Below are positions 55,220 to 63,767 of a stretch of 64,000 nucleotides of DNA, piece after piece. The notes under the pieces were generated by a model that worked only from the letters and a program-made list of their open reading frames with translations, searched no databases and was not told where the DNA came from. The stretch is taken from NCBI GenBank assembly GCA_944324905.1, contig CALUYB010000006.1:42486-106485 (forward strand). The letters run 5' to 3'. The DNA is from Candidatus Gastranaerophilales bacterium (GTDB lineage Bacteria > Cyanobacteriota > Vampirovibrionia > Gastranaerophilales > Gastranaerophilaceae). Both the position numbers and the translations under genes were made by a program. Each line of letters begins with the position of its first letter. Positions within the stretch are counted from its first letter, which is position 1.

Positions 55220-56827
55220 TCAGTTGCGCTTTTTAATTGCTTCAAGTTTAAGAAGATTTTTAGCATGTTTAATTGCTTCTTCTTCATCGCAAAATATGTT
55301 TTCTTTACCTATTTGATCCGCTATATTTAATTTTTCAAGCTGCTCAAAAATTTGAGAATTTTTAATTACAAGATGCGGGATTATCTCTTGAGATTTTAAC
55401 CTTGTAATTATATCTTCAAGCGCAAAAATAGCACTTATATCAAAAGTATTTTCAGATTCATAACAAATAATTAAAAATTTTGTACCCAGAATTTCTTCAA
55501 AATGTGAGATAATTTGTGTTGCGCTTCCAAAGAAAAATTCACCCAAAATGTGCACAACTCTTATCTTGTATCCTGTTTCATCCTGCAATTTTTTCTCAAG
55601 CTCAATTGTGTGCTTATCCTCTATATCTTTAAATTTAACATTTGTTTTATCTGCGAGCTGTTTTGCAAAAATCAATGCGCTTAGTACAATTCCTGTGCTT
55701 ACGGCAATTATAATATCGTAAAATATTGTCAACAGAAAAACTGTCAGCATTACAAATAAATCTTGTTTTGGTGCGTATTTTACAACTTTTAAAAGTTTAG
55801 TATCTACAATATCCAAACCAACCTTGAAAAGTACTGCTGCAAGCGCGCTTAGTGGGATTTTATTTGCAAAATCACTTGCAAATAAAATAATTAAAAGAAG
55901 AATCATCGCGCAAAATATTGAACAAAATCTTGTTGTACCGCCTGCTTTAATGGCTGCTGCAGAGCGCATTGTGGCACCTGAACCGCATATTGCACCAAAA
56001 AGAGAGCAAATAATATTGCCTATACCTTGCGAGAGTATCATTTTGTTGTTATTGCAGTTAGTTTTTGTGAGTGAATCCACAACCAGATTTGTTAATAAAC
56101 TTTCTGATGAGCAAACTATAGCTATAATTAGTGCAGGGATAATTAGCATTTTTAAATTTGAAAAATCTGCCCAAATAATATTGGGTAAATGCGCACTTAC
56201 TCCCTGAACCGTTGGGAGCTCTAGCCCGTATAAAACCGCAGCCAGGGTTGTGATTATGAGTGCTAAAATTTGTGAGGGGATTATGTTAGTTATTTTTTTA
56301 GGTGTCCAAAATATAACTGCAAGTGCTAACAAGCCTATTGCAAGCGCATTTTCGTTTATATTTAGCACAGAATAAGAAAGATTTTTTAATGCTAAAAGTG
56401 GTGTTGCAAAGGACTTATTGCCAAAAAACGGGCTGAGCTGCAATATAATTAAAATTGTACCCACTGCGTTCATAAATCCTGAAATAACAGGGTAGGGAAT
56501 GTATTTTACAATATCGATTAACTTTGTTCTTGAAATTATTATTTGAAAAATACCTGCAAGAAAAATTACTGCAAAAAGTGCTTCAGGCTTACCACCTAAA
56601 GTTGCTAGTGCTGAAGCTGTTACAATTGCAGCCGGGCCTGTTGGGCCTGATAAAAGCGGTTGATTGCAGCCAAAAACTCCAACTGTAAAACATAAGATAA
56701 CTGCACCCCATAAACCGCTTGCAGCACCTACTCCTATCGCAACTCCAAAGGCTAATGCTTGCGGTAGCGCAATAACTGCCCCTAAAACACCTCCTGTTAA
56801 ATCTCCTGATATTTTTATTTTTTTCAT
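55220..56827 (-). CDS. SulP-family anion transporter with STAS domain
   Basis: 535 residues. Ten or more membrane helices (LTGGVLGAVIALPQALAFGV; LLSGPTGPAAIVTASALA; CGSGATMRSAAAIKAGG, in the place of the family's conserved helix 8-9 segment) are followed by a C-terminal STAS domain (about 425-525). Relatives carry sulfate, bicarbonate or dicarboxylates; sequence does not settle which. No strong ribosome binding site. Divergent from ilvB. Confidence 0.9.
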   Translation of the reverse strand: MKKIKISGDLTGGVLGAVIALPQALAFGVAIGVGAASGLWGAVILCFTVGVFGCNQPLLSGPTGPAAIVTASALATLGGKPEALFAVIFLAGIFQIIISRTKLIDIVKYIPYPVISGFMNAVGTILIILQLSPFFGNKSFATPLLALKNLSYSVLNINENALAIGLLALAVIFWTPKKITNIIPSQILALIITTLAAVLYGLELPTVQGVSAHLPNIIWADFSNLKMLIIPALIIAIVCSSESLLTNLVVDSLTKTNCNNNKMILSQGIGNIICSLFGAICGSGATMRSAAAIKAGGTTRFCSIFCAMILLLIILFASDFANKIPLSALAAVLFKVGLDIVDTKLLKVVKYAPKQDLFVMLTVFLLTIFYDIIIAVSTGIVLSALIFAKQLADKTNVKFKDIEDKHTIELEKKLQDETGYKIRVVHILGEFFFGSATQIISHFEEILGTKFLIICYESENTFDISAIFALEDIITRLKSQEIIPHLVIKNSQIFEQLEKLNIADQIGKENIFCDEEEAIKHAKNLLKLEAIKKRN

Positions 56828-56898
56828 GATAAAAAAATTCGCCGTCTTATTTTTTCATAGTATAATGCAATTATACCAAAAACTAATGGAGAAAAAGC

Positions 56899-58614
56899 AT
56901 GGCTAAAGAAATGTTCACAGGTGCGGAAATATTCCTAAAATCATTGGAAGCAGAGGGAGTTGACGAGATTTTTGGATACCCCGGCGGTGTCATTTTAAAT
57001 ATATATGAAGCATTATACAATCAGGACAAAATTAAACACTATTTAGTACGACATGAACAAGCTGCAATTCACGCTGCAGAAGGTTATGCCCGTGTGTCAG
57101 GTCGTCCCGGCGTTGCCCTTGTAACTTCAGGTCCCGGAGCTACAAATACCATAACAGGTATTGCAAATGCGTATTATGACGGTTATCCGCTCGTTGTTTT
57201 TACAGGACAGGTTTCAACAGATCAAATTGGTAATGACGCTTTTCAAGAAGCTGATATAGTTGGCATTACACGCTCTTGCTGTAAGCACAATTACCTTGTC
57301 AAAGATGTAAAAGACTTAGCAAGGGTTATAAAAGAAGCTTTCTATATTGCTACAACGGGCAAACCCGGCCCTGTTGTAATTGATATGCCAAAAGATATTT
57401 TAACGGCAAAAACTACTTTTGACTATCCAAAAGAAGTAAAACTGGTAAGCTATAACCCAACTTATAAGGGTCACCCCTTGCAAATTTCAAAAGCATTGAA
57501 ACTTTTAAGAGAGGCGCAACGCCCTGTGATTATCTCAGGTGGTGGTGTTTTGCAGGCAGGCGCACACCATGAACTAACAAAATTAGCTCAACTTTTAGAA
57601 ATGCCGGTTGCTCACACTTTAATGGGTAAGGGCACATATCCAGAAAGTTCACCACAAAGTCTTGGTATGCTTGGTATGCATGGAAATTACTGGGCAAATT
57701 ATGCAGTTGTCCATGCTGATGTTATTTTTGCTGTCGGCACTCGCTTTAACGACAGAATTACTGGTTGTCTAAAGCGCTTTGCAAGAGACTCTCAGGTAAT
57801 TCACGTAGATATTGACCCCTGTTCAATTTCTAAAAATGTAAAAGTTGATATTCCAATTGTTGGCGATGCAAAAAATGTTCTTGGCGCAATGATAGAAGAA
57901 TTGACTTCAAAACCATTTACAATTGACCATGTTGCAAAAGAAAAATGGCTTAAACAAATTGACGAGTGGAAACAAAAACGTGCAATTCCTGAGTGTCCTT
58001 CAGACAAGTTAAGTGCAGTTAAGGTCATTGAAACAATTTATGAATATACAAAGGATTTTAGACCTATTGTTTGTACTGAAGTCGGACAACATCAAATGTG
58101 GTGTGCGCAAATGTTTAAGTTTGATGAACCACGCCGTTTTATTACATCAGGTGGTTTAGGAACAATGGGATTTGGTTTTCCTGCTGCAGTAGGTGCTGCC
58201 GTTGCGGATAAAAATGCTCTTGTAATAAATATTGCAGGTGATGGCTCAATCCAGATGAATATTCAAGAACTTGCAACATGTATGGATTATGGTTTGAAAG
58301 TTATCAACTGCGTAATTAACAACGGTTATTTAGGTATGGTTCGCCAATGGCAGGAAAAATTATTTAATAAGCACTACAGCCAAACAAAAATTTCCGCGCC
58401 TGACTTTGTAAAACTTGCACAGGCTTATGGGGCTAAGGGCATTAGAGTTGAAAAAGAAGAAGATATTATCCCTGCGCTAAAAGAAGCAATGGAATCTAAT
58501 TGTTCGGTATTTATTGATTTTGTTGTAGAAAACTTTGAAATGGTTTATCCTTGGGTGCTTGCAGGCCAACCATTGAATAAAGTTTTACTTTCAAATGACC
58601 AAAAAGTTTGCTAG
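56899..58614 (+). CDS. ilvB: Acetolactate synthase, large subunit
   Basis: 571 residues, with TPP enzyme domains in order. The PYR domain (VDEIFGYPGGVILNIYEAL; VRHEQAAIHAAEGYARVSGR) holds the catalytic Glu. The central FAD-type domain and the PP domain follow (NIAGDGSIQMNIQELATC, with the metal-binding GDG...N). It makes acetolactate from two pyruvates for branched-chain amino acids. GGAG precedes the ATG. The regulatory subunit gene follows after 8 nt. Confidence 0.96.
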   Translation: MAKEMFTGAEIFLKSLEAEGVDEIFGYPGGVILNIYEALYNQDKIKHYLVRHEQAAIHAAEGYARVSGRPGVALVTSGPGATNTITGIANAYYDGYPLVVFTGQVSTDQIGNDAFQEADIVGITRSCCKHNYLVKDVKDLARVIKEAFYIATTGKPGPVVIDMPKDILTAKTTFDYPKEVKLVSYNPTYKGHPLQISKALKLLREAQRPVIISGGGVLQAGAHHELTKLAQLLEMPVAHTLMGKGTYPESSPQSLGMLGMHGNYWANYAVVHADVIFAVGTRFNDRITGCLKRFARDSQVIHVDIDPCSISKNVKVDIPIVGDAKNVLGAMIEELTSKPFTIDHVAKEKWLKQIDEWKQKRAIPECPSDKLSAVKVIETIYEYTKDFRPIVCTEVGQHQMWCAQMFKFDEPRRFITSGGLGTMGFGFPAAVGAAVADKNALVINIAGDGSIQMNIQELATCMDYGLKVINCVINNGYLGMVRQWQEKLFNKHYSQTKISAPDFVKLAQAYGAKGIRVEKEEDIIPALKEAMESNCSVFIDFVVENFEMVYPWVLAGQPLNKVLLSNDQKVC

Positions 58615-58622
58615 GAGAAAAA

Positions 58623-59102
58623 ATGAGCACATTACATACATTATCTATTTTGGTAACAAATGAATCCGGTGTTTTATCACGTGTTGTGGACTTGTTTTCA
58701 GGCAGAGGCTACAATATTGAAAGCCTTACTGTAGCACCTACAATAGATAGAAATTATTCAAAAATAACAATTACAACAATTGCAACAAATGAAGCTGTTG
58801 AGCAAATTTGCAAGCAGTTACATAGAGTTATACCTGTCTTAAAAGTTTCGGATTTATCTGTAAATGATGCTATTGAGCGAGAAATTGTTATGGTTAAGTT
58901 GCAGGTTAAAGACGAAGATGCTGATAAAATTTTAAGAATAGCAGAAGTTACAGGCGCAAAAGTTATTGATATTACCGACAAAAACTATACTTTGCAAATT
59001 GTTGCGGATGAGAAACAAATTCAAGCATTAATAGAGCTTATAAAACCATACGGCTACAAAGACTTTGTAAGAAGCGGAAAAGTTGCACTTTCAAGAAATT
59101 AA
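58623..59102 (+). CDS. ilvN: Acetolactate synthase, small (regulatory) subunit
   Basis: 159 residues, with an ACT domain ([33 protein letters not shown]) followed by the ALS small-subunit C-terminal domain ([19 protein letters not shown]). It gives valine feedback control. The start at 58623 is set by AGGAG overlapping the ilvB stop codon. Called ilvH in some genomes. Confidence 0.95.
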   Translation: MSTLHTLSILVTNESGVLSRVVDLFSGRGYNIESLTVAPTIDRNYSKITITTIATNEAVEQICKQLHRVIPVLKVSDLSVNDAIEREIVMVKLQVKDEDADKILRIAEVTGAKVIDITDKNYTLQIVADEKQIQALIELIKPYGYKDFVRSGKVALSRN

Positions 59103-59446
59103 ACAATTCTGTTTTTATCATCAACATGCACAATTTTTGGACTGAATGATTGTTGTTCTTTTTCGTCCATAATGGCGTAAGTAACAATAATAACTTTGTC
59201 ACCTTTTTGCACTTTTCTTGCGGCAGCACCGTTTAAGCAAATAGTGCCTGAATTTTTTTCACCCTCTATGACATATGTGGAAAATCTTTCACCATTGTTG
59301 ATGTCTAAAATCTCAACTTTTTGATTAACTTTGATATTTGATGCCTCAAGCAAGGCTTTATCTATTGTAATTGAGCCGACGTATTCAAGATTTGCATCTG
59401 TTACTGTTGCTCTGTGTATTTTTGCGTATAAAAATTCCATAAACAT
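59099..59446 (-). CDS. panD: Aspartate 1-decarboxylase (pyruvoyl enzyme precursor)
   Basis: 115 residues: [22 protein letters not shown], cut here by the family's own self-processing between Gly24 and Ser25. With the ATG at 59446 these numbers match the E. coli enzyme exactly, supporting that start over the ATG two codons on. Lys9 is present. It makes beta-alanine for pantothenate. AATAAT ends 6 nt before the ATG and no ribosome binding site is visible. Its end overlaps ilvN by 4 nt. Confidence 0.95.
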   Translation of the reverse strand: MFMEFLYAKIHRATVTDANLEYVGSITIDKALLEASNIKVNQKVEILDINNGERFSTYVIEGEKNSGTICLNGAAARKVQKGDKVIIVTYAIMDEKEQQSFSPKIVHVDDKNRIV

Positions 59447-59483
59447 AGCGTAATTATTTTATCAAAAAAATAAAAAACAAGCA

Positions 59484-59510
59484 TAAAAAAAACTGACCCA
59501 AAGAGCCAGT
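59484..59510 (-). terminator. Minus-strand intrinsic terminator about 145 nt after mnmE
   Basis: On the minus strand ACTGGCTC / GGGTCAGT (two G-U pairs, loop TTT) followed by eight T. It separates mnmE from panD. Confidence 0.65.
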
Positions 59511-59655
59511 AAATTTACCACATATTAGAGAGAGGAATTAGAGAGAAAACTTTTTGAAACTTATTTTAGCCATATTATCTTTACACTTTTACTATTCCCA
59601 ATGTAAATTTTTTTATAACATTTTAGTGTAATTTGTTTACATTTTGTTACAAAAA

Positions 59656-60984
59656 TTATTTTCCAATGCAAAAGTTTTCAAAAATATTGTTTAAAATATT
59701 GTCTGTAATGACTTCTCCGCTAATTTCGCCCAGATTTGTAAGTGCAGCCTTAAGGTCTATACTTATTAAATCTTGTAATTCCTGTTGTTTTGCGCCCTCT
59801 AGAGCATTATTTAGTGCTTCAAGGGAGAGTTTTAAACAGTTTTGATGTCTTTGGTTTGTTAAAAACTCATTTTCTGTCGGGTTTAGACCTATTATTTCTT
59901 TGTAAAGAGCGTTTTTAAGTTCTTCTATACCTTCTTTTGTAACAGAGCTGATTGAAATTTCGCCATTTTGTGATGTCGATGGGCATAAATCGCATTTTGT
60001 GCGCACGATTATGTGTTTTTTATCTCTTGCAAGTTCAAAAATTTCCCTGTCTTTATCATTTATCTCCGCTTGCCCATCGTAGAGGCAAAGTACAACATCA
60101 GCTTGCTCAATTGCGGATTTTGACTGTTCTATACCTATTTTTTCTACCTTGTCAGCACTTTCGTTTCTTATTCCCGCGGTATCTATTAAAGTTGCACTAA
60201 TTCCGTTTAAATCAAGGGTTTCTGTAATTGTGTCGCGCGTTGTACCTTCAATGTCTGTTACTATCGCTCTGTCGATATTTAAAAGAGCATTAAATAATGA
60301 CGATTTGCCAGCATTTGGGCGACCTGCAACGGCTATTTTAACCCCTTGCCTTAAAATATTGTGCATGCGGGCATTCTTCAGTATATCTTCAATGTTTTTT
60401 ATAGAATTTTCAATTTTTTCTATTATTTCATCGTAGCTAACTTCTGCAACATCTTCGGGAAAATCAAGCGAGGCAATGATTCTGCCTAAAATATCGCTTA
60501 TTTGTGTTTTAATTTCCTCTATTTTTATTTTAAGCGCACCGGATAGGTTGTTTGCAGCGCCTTGTGCTGATTTTGTCGTTTTTGCATTTATTAAATCTAA
60601 CACTGCTTCAGCCTGTGACAAATCAATTTTATGATTTAAAAATGCTCTTTTTGTAAATTCCCCACGTTGTGCAAGTCTTGCGCCGTTCTCAAGTACAAGA
60701 TTTAAAATTTCATTTATAACAACAGGTGAGCCATGGGTTTGTATTTCTGCCACATTTTCACCTGTATAGCTGTGCGGGGCAATAAAAGGAAGCACAATCA
60801 CTTCGTCAATTTTTTTGCCGTTTTTTAAAATCCAACCATGATTGATGACTTTTGGTGTTATTTTTTTGCTAAATATTTTTTGTACTATTTCAATTGCATT
60901 TTCGCCGCTAACCCTTATTACACCTATACCTCCGGTGCTAAGTGGTGTGGCTGTTGCACAAATTGTATCAAATGTATAATTCAT
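59656..60984 (-). CDS. mnmE: tRNA U34 modification GTPase MnmE (TrmE)
   Basis: 442 residues: folate-binding N-terminal domain (ICATATPLSTGGIGVIRVSG), helical domain, inserted G domain (GRPNAGKSSLFNALL; DTAGIRN; RTKCD) and the C-terminal FCIGK with the essential Cys. With MnmG it builds the cmnm5 group at wobble U34. TATTAT lies 6 nt before the ATG without a ribosome binding site. Divergent from yidC. Confidence 0.96.
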   Translation of the reverse strand: MNYTFDTICATATPLSTGGIGVIRVSGENAIEIVQKIFSKKITPKVINHGWILKNGKKIDEVIVLPFIAPHSYTGENVAEIQTHGSPVVINEILNLVLENGARLAQRGEFTKRAFLNHKIDLSQAEAVLDLINAKTTKSAQGAANNLSGALKIKIEEIKTQISDILGRIIASLDFPEDVAEVSYDEIIEKIENSIKNIEDILKNARMHNILRQGVKIAVAGRPNAGKSSLFNALLNIDRAIVTDIEGTTRDTITETLDLNGISATLIDTAGIRNESADKVEKIGIEQSKSAIEQADVVLCLYDGQAEINDKDREIFELARDKKHIIVRTKCDLCPSTSQNGEISISSVTKEGIEELKNALYKEIIGLNPTENEFLTNQRHQNCLKLSLEALNNALEGAKQQELQDLISIDLKAALTNLGEISGEVITDNILNNIFENFCIGK

Positions 60985-61059
60985 ATGTGAATAATATCAT
61001 GTTTAAGGTAAAATTAAAATTGATAATCGCCAAAATGGCATGACAACATAGGAGAGAAT

Positions 61060-62145
61060 ATGGATTTTGTAGGATTTACCCTTTCAATATTACAAGCTTT
61101 AGCAAAATTTGCAGGCAACTGGGGGCTTGCTATTATACTTTTGACAATAATTGTGAGAGCGTGCATGTGGCCATCAAGCATCAGTCAGCAACGCTCTATG
61201 CGCAATATGCAAATTTTGCAACCTAAAATGAAAGCAATTCAGGAGCGTTACAAAAGTAATCCTGAAATGATGCAACAAAAGATGATGGAGTTCTATAAAG
61301 AACACAAATTTAACCCTATGGCAGGCTGTTTGCCACTTTTGTTGCAATTGCCTATTTTTATTTTATTGTATACAGCTCTTATGAGTCCACAATTTATTCA
61401 ACAAGCCGGAAATGCTAAGTTTTTATTTATCAACAGACTTGATGCAACAATAAAAAGCACTGCAGGGCAATCGTTTGACGGCAAATTCGTTGTTGGGCCT
61501 TATGATACTTTTACTGCAGGTAAAACTGCAACTGTATATTTGGGCGATAAGGTACTTGAAAATGTTAAAATTGACCGTCCGACAAAGGCTGTTACAGTTC
61601 AGGGCGATATTAAACCAAAACAAAATTTTGACCTTAAAATGTATCCTGATAGTTTAAAATTGACTTTTGCTGAATTAAAGGAAATTAAAAAGGTTGAAGT
61701 TAATGTTATAGATAATCAAACAAAAGAAACAGAAAAAGTAACATTTTTACCTATAGATAATATTCTTGCAGCAAATGTACCAGTTGCAGATGTTCAAAGT
61801 GAAGTTCATTATGATGTAATTTTCCTTGTATTACTTTTTGCACTTACTATGTGGGTTTCGCAAAAAGTAATGATGTCAACTCAAAAAGGCGTACAACAAG
61901 ATCCTACCCAGCAAGCAATTCAAAAATCTATGGGAACAGTTATGCCACTTATGATAGGTTTAACTTTTATTTTCATCCCTATCCCTGCAGGTGTGCTTTT
62001 GTATCTTGTAACAAGTAATGTTTTCCAAATTGTGCAAACTGTTATAATTAACAGACAACTTGATAGGGAAGATGAAAATAAAAAAGCTTCTTCAAATGCT
62101 GATTTAGACGGCGCAAAAAAGATTGAGCCAAAAGAAGTAAAATAA
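61060..62145 (+). CDS. yidC: Membrane protein insertase YidC/Oxa1 family
   Basis: 361 residues. The chain starts directly with the helix that follows the large periplasmic domain in proteobacterial YidC (NWGLAIILLTIIVRACMWPS, with the conserved Arg), then FNPMAGCLPLLLQLPIFILL. An insertion of about 125 beta-rich residues (120-245) separates this from the last helices. This form resembles cyanobacterial and plastid homologues. It inserts proteins into the inner membrane with or without SecYEG. AGGAGAG lies before the ATG. Confidence 0.93.
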   Translation: MDFVGFTLSILQALAKFAGNWGLAIILLTIIVRACMWPSSISQQRSMRNMQILQPKMKAIQERYKSNPEMMQQKMMEFYKEHKFNPMAGCLPLLLQLPIFILLYTALMSPQFIQQAGNAKFLFINRLDATIKSTAGQSFDGKFVVGPYDTFTAGKTATVYLGDKVLENVKIDRPTKAVTVQGDIKPKQNFDLKMYPDSLKLTFAELKEIKKVEVNVIDNQTKETEKVTFLPIDNILAANVPVADVQSEVHYDVIFLVLLFALTMWVSQKVMMSTQKGVQQDPTQQAIQKSMGTVMPLMIGLTFIFIPIPAGVLLYLVTSNVFQIVQTVIINRQLDREDENKKASSNADLDGAKKIEPKEVK

Positions 62146-62165
62146 ACTTTTTAAAAATAACTAGC

Positions 62166-62190
62166 AGCCTGCCGATTTGGCAGGCTTTTT
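62166..62190 (+). terminator. Intrinsic terminator of yidC
   Basis: Stem AGCCTGCC / GGCAGGCT, loop GATTT, then TTTTT. Confidence 0.9.
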
Positions 62191-62245
62191 AATATTTCTT
62201 AATATTTTTTTTATCAAAAGGCAATTTTTAATAGAGCAAATACTT

Positions 62246-62401
62246 TATTAAAGAGTAAGGGAATTAAAATTAAAGGAAGATAAAAACCACGACACAAGCG
62301 AGTTTATGCGAAGTTGTCTGGATAAAAAAAGTACATTTATTACTCTCTCTTAATATCCTCGTGTTTTAAATGCTTGTCTAAAAAAAACAAGCATTTTTTT
62401 T
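62246..62401 (+). ncRNA. Candidate structured RNA with 6S-like outline
   Basis: After the yidC terminator there is a second complete terminator (62368-62401) with no ORF in front of it. Between them, TATTAA-AGAGTAA (62246-62258) pairs with TTACTCT-CTC-TTAATA (62340-62355) as a 13-bp closing stem with a 3-nt bulge. Inside, CCA-C-GACA (62287-62294) pairs with TGTC-TGG (62315-62321). Between the two stems lies a large A-rich internal loop (28 and 18 nt). Stem, large bubble and terminal stem are the outline of 6S RNA. No convincing promoter was found, and the family assignment is only a hypothesis. Confidence 0.45.
62368..62401 (+). terminator. Orphan intrinsic terminator
   Basis: Stem AAATGCTTGT / ACAAGCATTT, 9-nt loop, followed by eight T; no protein gene precedes it after the yidC terminator. 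Confidence 0.8.
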
Positions 62402-62500
62402 GCGAGCGCAGCTCGAAAGCTAGTGCGACTGCACTGCTTGAGGGCAAGCGAGCCTTGAGAATGTGAAGCCCCTGACGGCTGCGATGAGCAGGCGGGTTTT
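62402..62500. repeat. Dispersed GC-rich intergenic repeat, copy 1
   Basis: Shares with the end of the window the 15-mer TAGTGCGACTGCACT (62421-62435; itself AGTGC-4-GCACT), then CAAGCGA, GTGAAGC and GGyTGC in the same order and similar spacing. It begins directly after a terminator T-run. GC content is far above the surroundings. It ends in GGCGGGTTTTTT, which could act as another terminator. Confidence 0.7.
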
Positions 62501-62502
62501 TT

Positions 62503-62528
62503 GTCATGCCGAACTTGTTTCGGCATCT
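62503..62528 (+). repeat. Palindromic dispersed repeat, orientation A
   Basis: ATGCCGAA / TTCGGCAT hairpin with loop CTTGT, bounded by GTC and CT. The form GTCA-hairpin-ACTTGTTTC-TCT resembles short intergenic palindromes seen in several bacteria. Confidence 0.7.
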
Positions 62529-62590
62529 TAGTAATGGACATTTATGATATTAATTGGCAAATCATTGAGACTCTGCCCAGCAGGGTTGTA

Positions 62591-62616
62591 AGACCCTGAA
62601 ACAAGTTTAGGGTGAC
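62591..62616 (-). repeat. Palindromic dispersed repeat, orientation B
   Basis: Reverse complement of this segment matches orientation A (GTCA, ACTTGTTTC, TCT conserved) with compensating stem changes: ACCCTGAA / TTTAGGGT. A further half copy, GTTCAGGGTGATAG, lies at about 62627-62640. Confidence 0.65.
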
Positions 62617-62640
62617 GGTTTGGGTCGTTCAGGGTGATAG

Positions 62641-62884
62641 GTCATAAGGGTGTCTGTATTTGTCGTTCTGGGAGATTTTGCTATAAAAGTAAATATTAAA
62701 TTATCTGAGGCATCTTTTAGCAATATTTGTCAAATACATTAGTTAATTTTTTGTTAGTATTTAACCGCTTACAATCAAGCTTTTTTATATGAGCTACGTT
62801 TTACTGCCAGTTTATCAAGTTTTTCATTTCTTTTTATGTTTCATCTATTTTTTAAAAAATAGATGAAACTCGTAAATGAAAATT
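62641..62884. other. AT-rich spacer before fliA end
   Basis: No ORF, RNA gene or promoter that I can support. Apart from the palindrome at 62838-62869 I see nothing structured here. Confidence 0.5.
62838..62869. repeat. Perfect 32-bp palindrome after fliA
   Basis: 16-bp arms (GTTTCATCTATTTTTT and its exact complement) meet with no spacer, 16 nt past the fliA stop. It could form a stem-loop ending the fliA transcript, although no T-run follows on the minus strand, or it could be a protein-binding site. Confidence 0.75.
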
Positions 62885-63712
62885 TTACACAATAGATTTA
62901 TTCATTCTCTCTGTGCGTTTTGCGCTCAATATATTTCTTAATTTCATAATCGCTTGAGCATGCAGTTGGCAAACACGAGATTCTGAAACGTTAATTGCCT
63001 CACCTATTTCTTTTAATGTCATATTTTCGTGGTAATAGAATACAAGTAGCATTCTCTCGCGTTCGGGGAGTTTTTTAAGCGCAGCTTCAAGTTCACGCTT
63101 AGCATCTTTTTTCTCCATCTCCTCTTCTGGACGTTGGGAATTCTTATCTTCAATTGTATCAATTATTTCAACACTATCTTCGCCAACACCTTTTTTATCG
63201 TAGAGAGAATCAACCGATGTATCTGAGGCTAAAATTTCCTCAACTTTTTCTTTTTCCATGCCCATAACATCAGCTATTTCTTTAGTTGTAGCTGCGCGAC
63301 CAAGTTCCTGTTTTAACTTTTCTGCAGTTAATTTTATGTCTTTAATTTTCTTTCTTATTGTTCGCGGTAGCCAATCCGATGAGCGAATTCTATCTATTAT
63401 GGCGCCTCTAATTCTCATAAGGGCATAAGTTTCAAATTTTGCACCTTTGTTTGGTGAAAACTTTTCAATAGCATCAATAAGACCTTCAACTCCATAACTT
63501 GCAATGTCTTCATAGGAAAAACTGGGTGGCAAATTAACTTTAACGCGCCCAATGACGTAGCGCGTAAGGTAAATATATTGGACAATAAGTTTATCGCGAA
63601 CAATTTTATTTGTGCGATCAAGATAATATTCTTCCCACAAATTTTTCAATTCTTCGTCGGATAATCTTACGATTTTTTTATATGAATCGACCTCTATATT
63701 TTCTTGATTCAT
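62885..63712 (-). CDS. fliA: Flagellar/motility sigma factor (FliA/WhiG family)
   Basis: 275 residues without region 1.1. Region 2 contains PPSFSYEDIASYGVEGLIDA, then FETYALMRIRGAIIDRIRSS and DWLPRTIRKK, the SigD/FliA/WhiG signature. Region 3 (TTKEIADVMGMEKEKVEEIL) and region 4 (LPERERMLLVFYYHENMTLK, then EIGEAINVSESRVCQLHAQA) follow. It directs RNA polymerase to late flagellar promoters. No sigma-28 box was found before fliD or the flaG-like gene. TATAGT lies 5 nt before the ATG without a ribosome binding site. Confidence 0.9.
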   Translation of the reverse strand: MNQENIEVDSYKKIVRLSDEELKNLWEEYYLDRTNKIVRDKLIVQYIYLTRYVIGRVKVNLPPSFSYEDIASYGVEGLIDAIEKFSPNKGAKFETYALMRIRGAIIDRIRSSDWLPRTIRKKIKDIKLTAEKLKQELGRAATTKEIADVMGMEKEKVEEILASDTSVDSLYDKKGVGEDSVEIIDTIEDKNSQRPEEEMEKKDAKRELEAALKKLPERERMLLVFYYHENMTLKEIGEAINVSESRVCQLHAQAIMKLRNILSAKRTERMNKSIV

Positions 63713-63767
63713 TTAATACTATATCCCAAGTCCTATTTTAATAATATTGTCATTTAAGAATGTTTTT

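Noticed and set aside
62350..62541. 63-codon minus-strand ORF over the repeat cluster
   Set aside because: It reads through a terminator and two repeat types, has no ribosome binding site, and its MPKQVRHD-like translation is the usual artefact of palindromic intergenic repeats.
62402..62640. CRISPR-like array
   Set aside because: The repeats differ in length and orientation, and there is no regular spacer series or cas gene.
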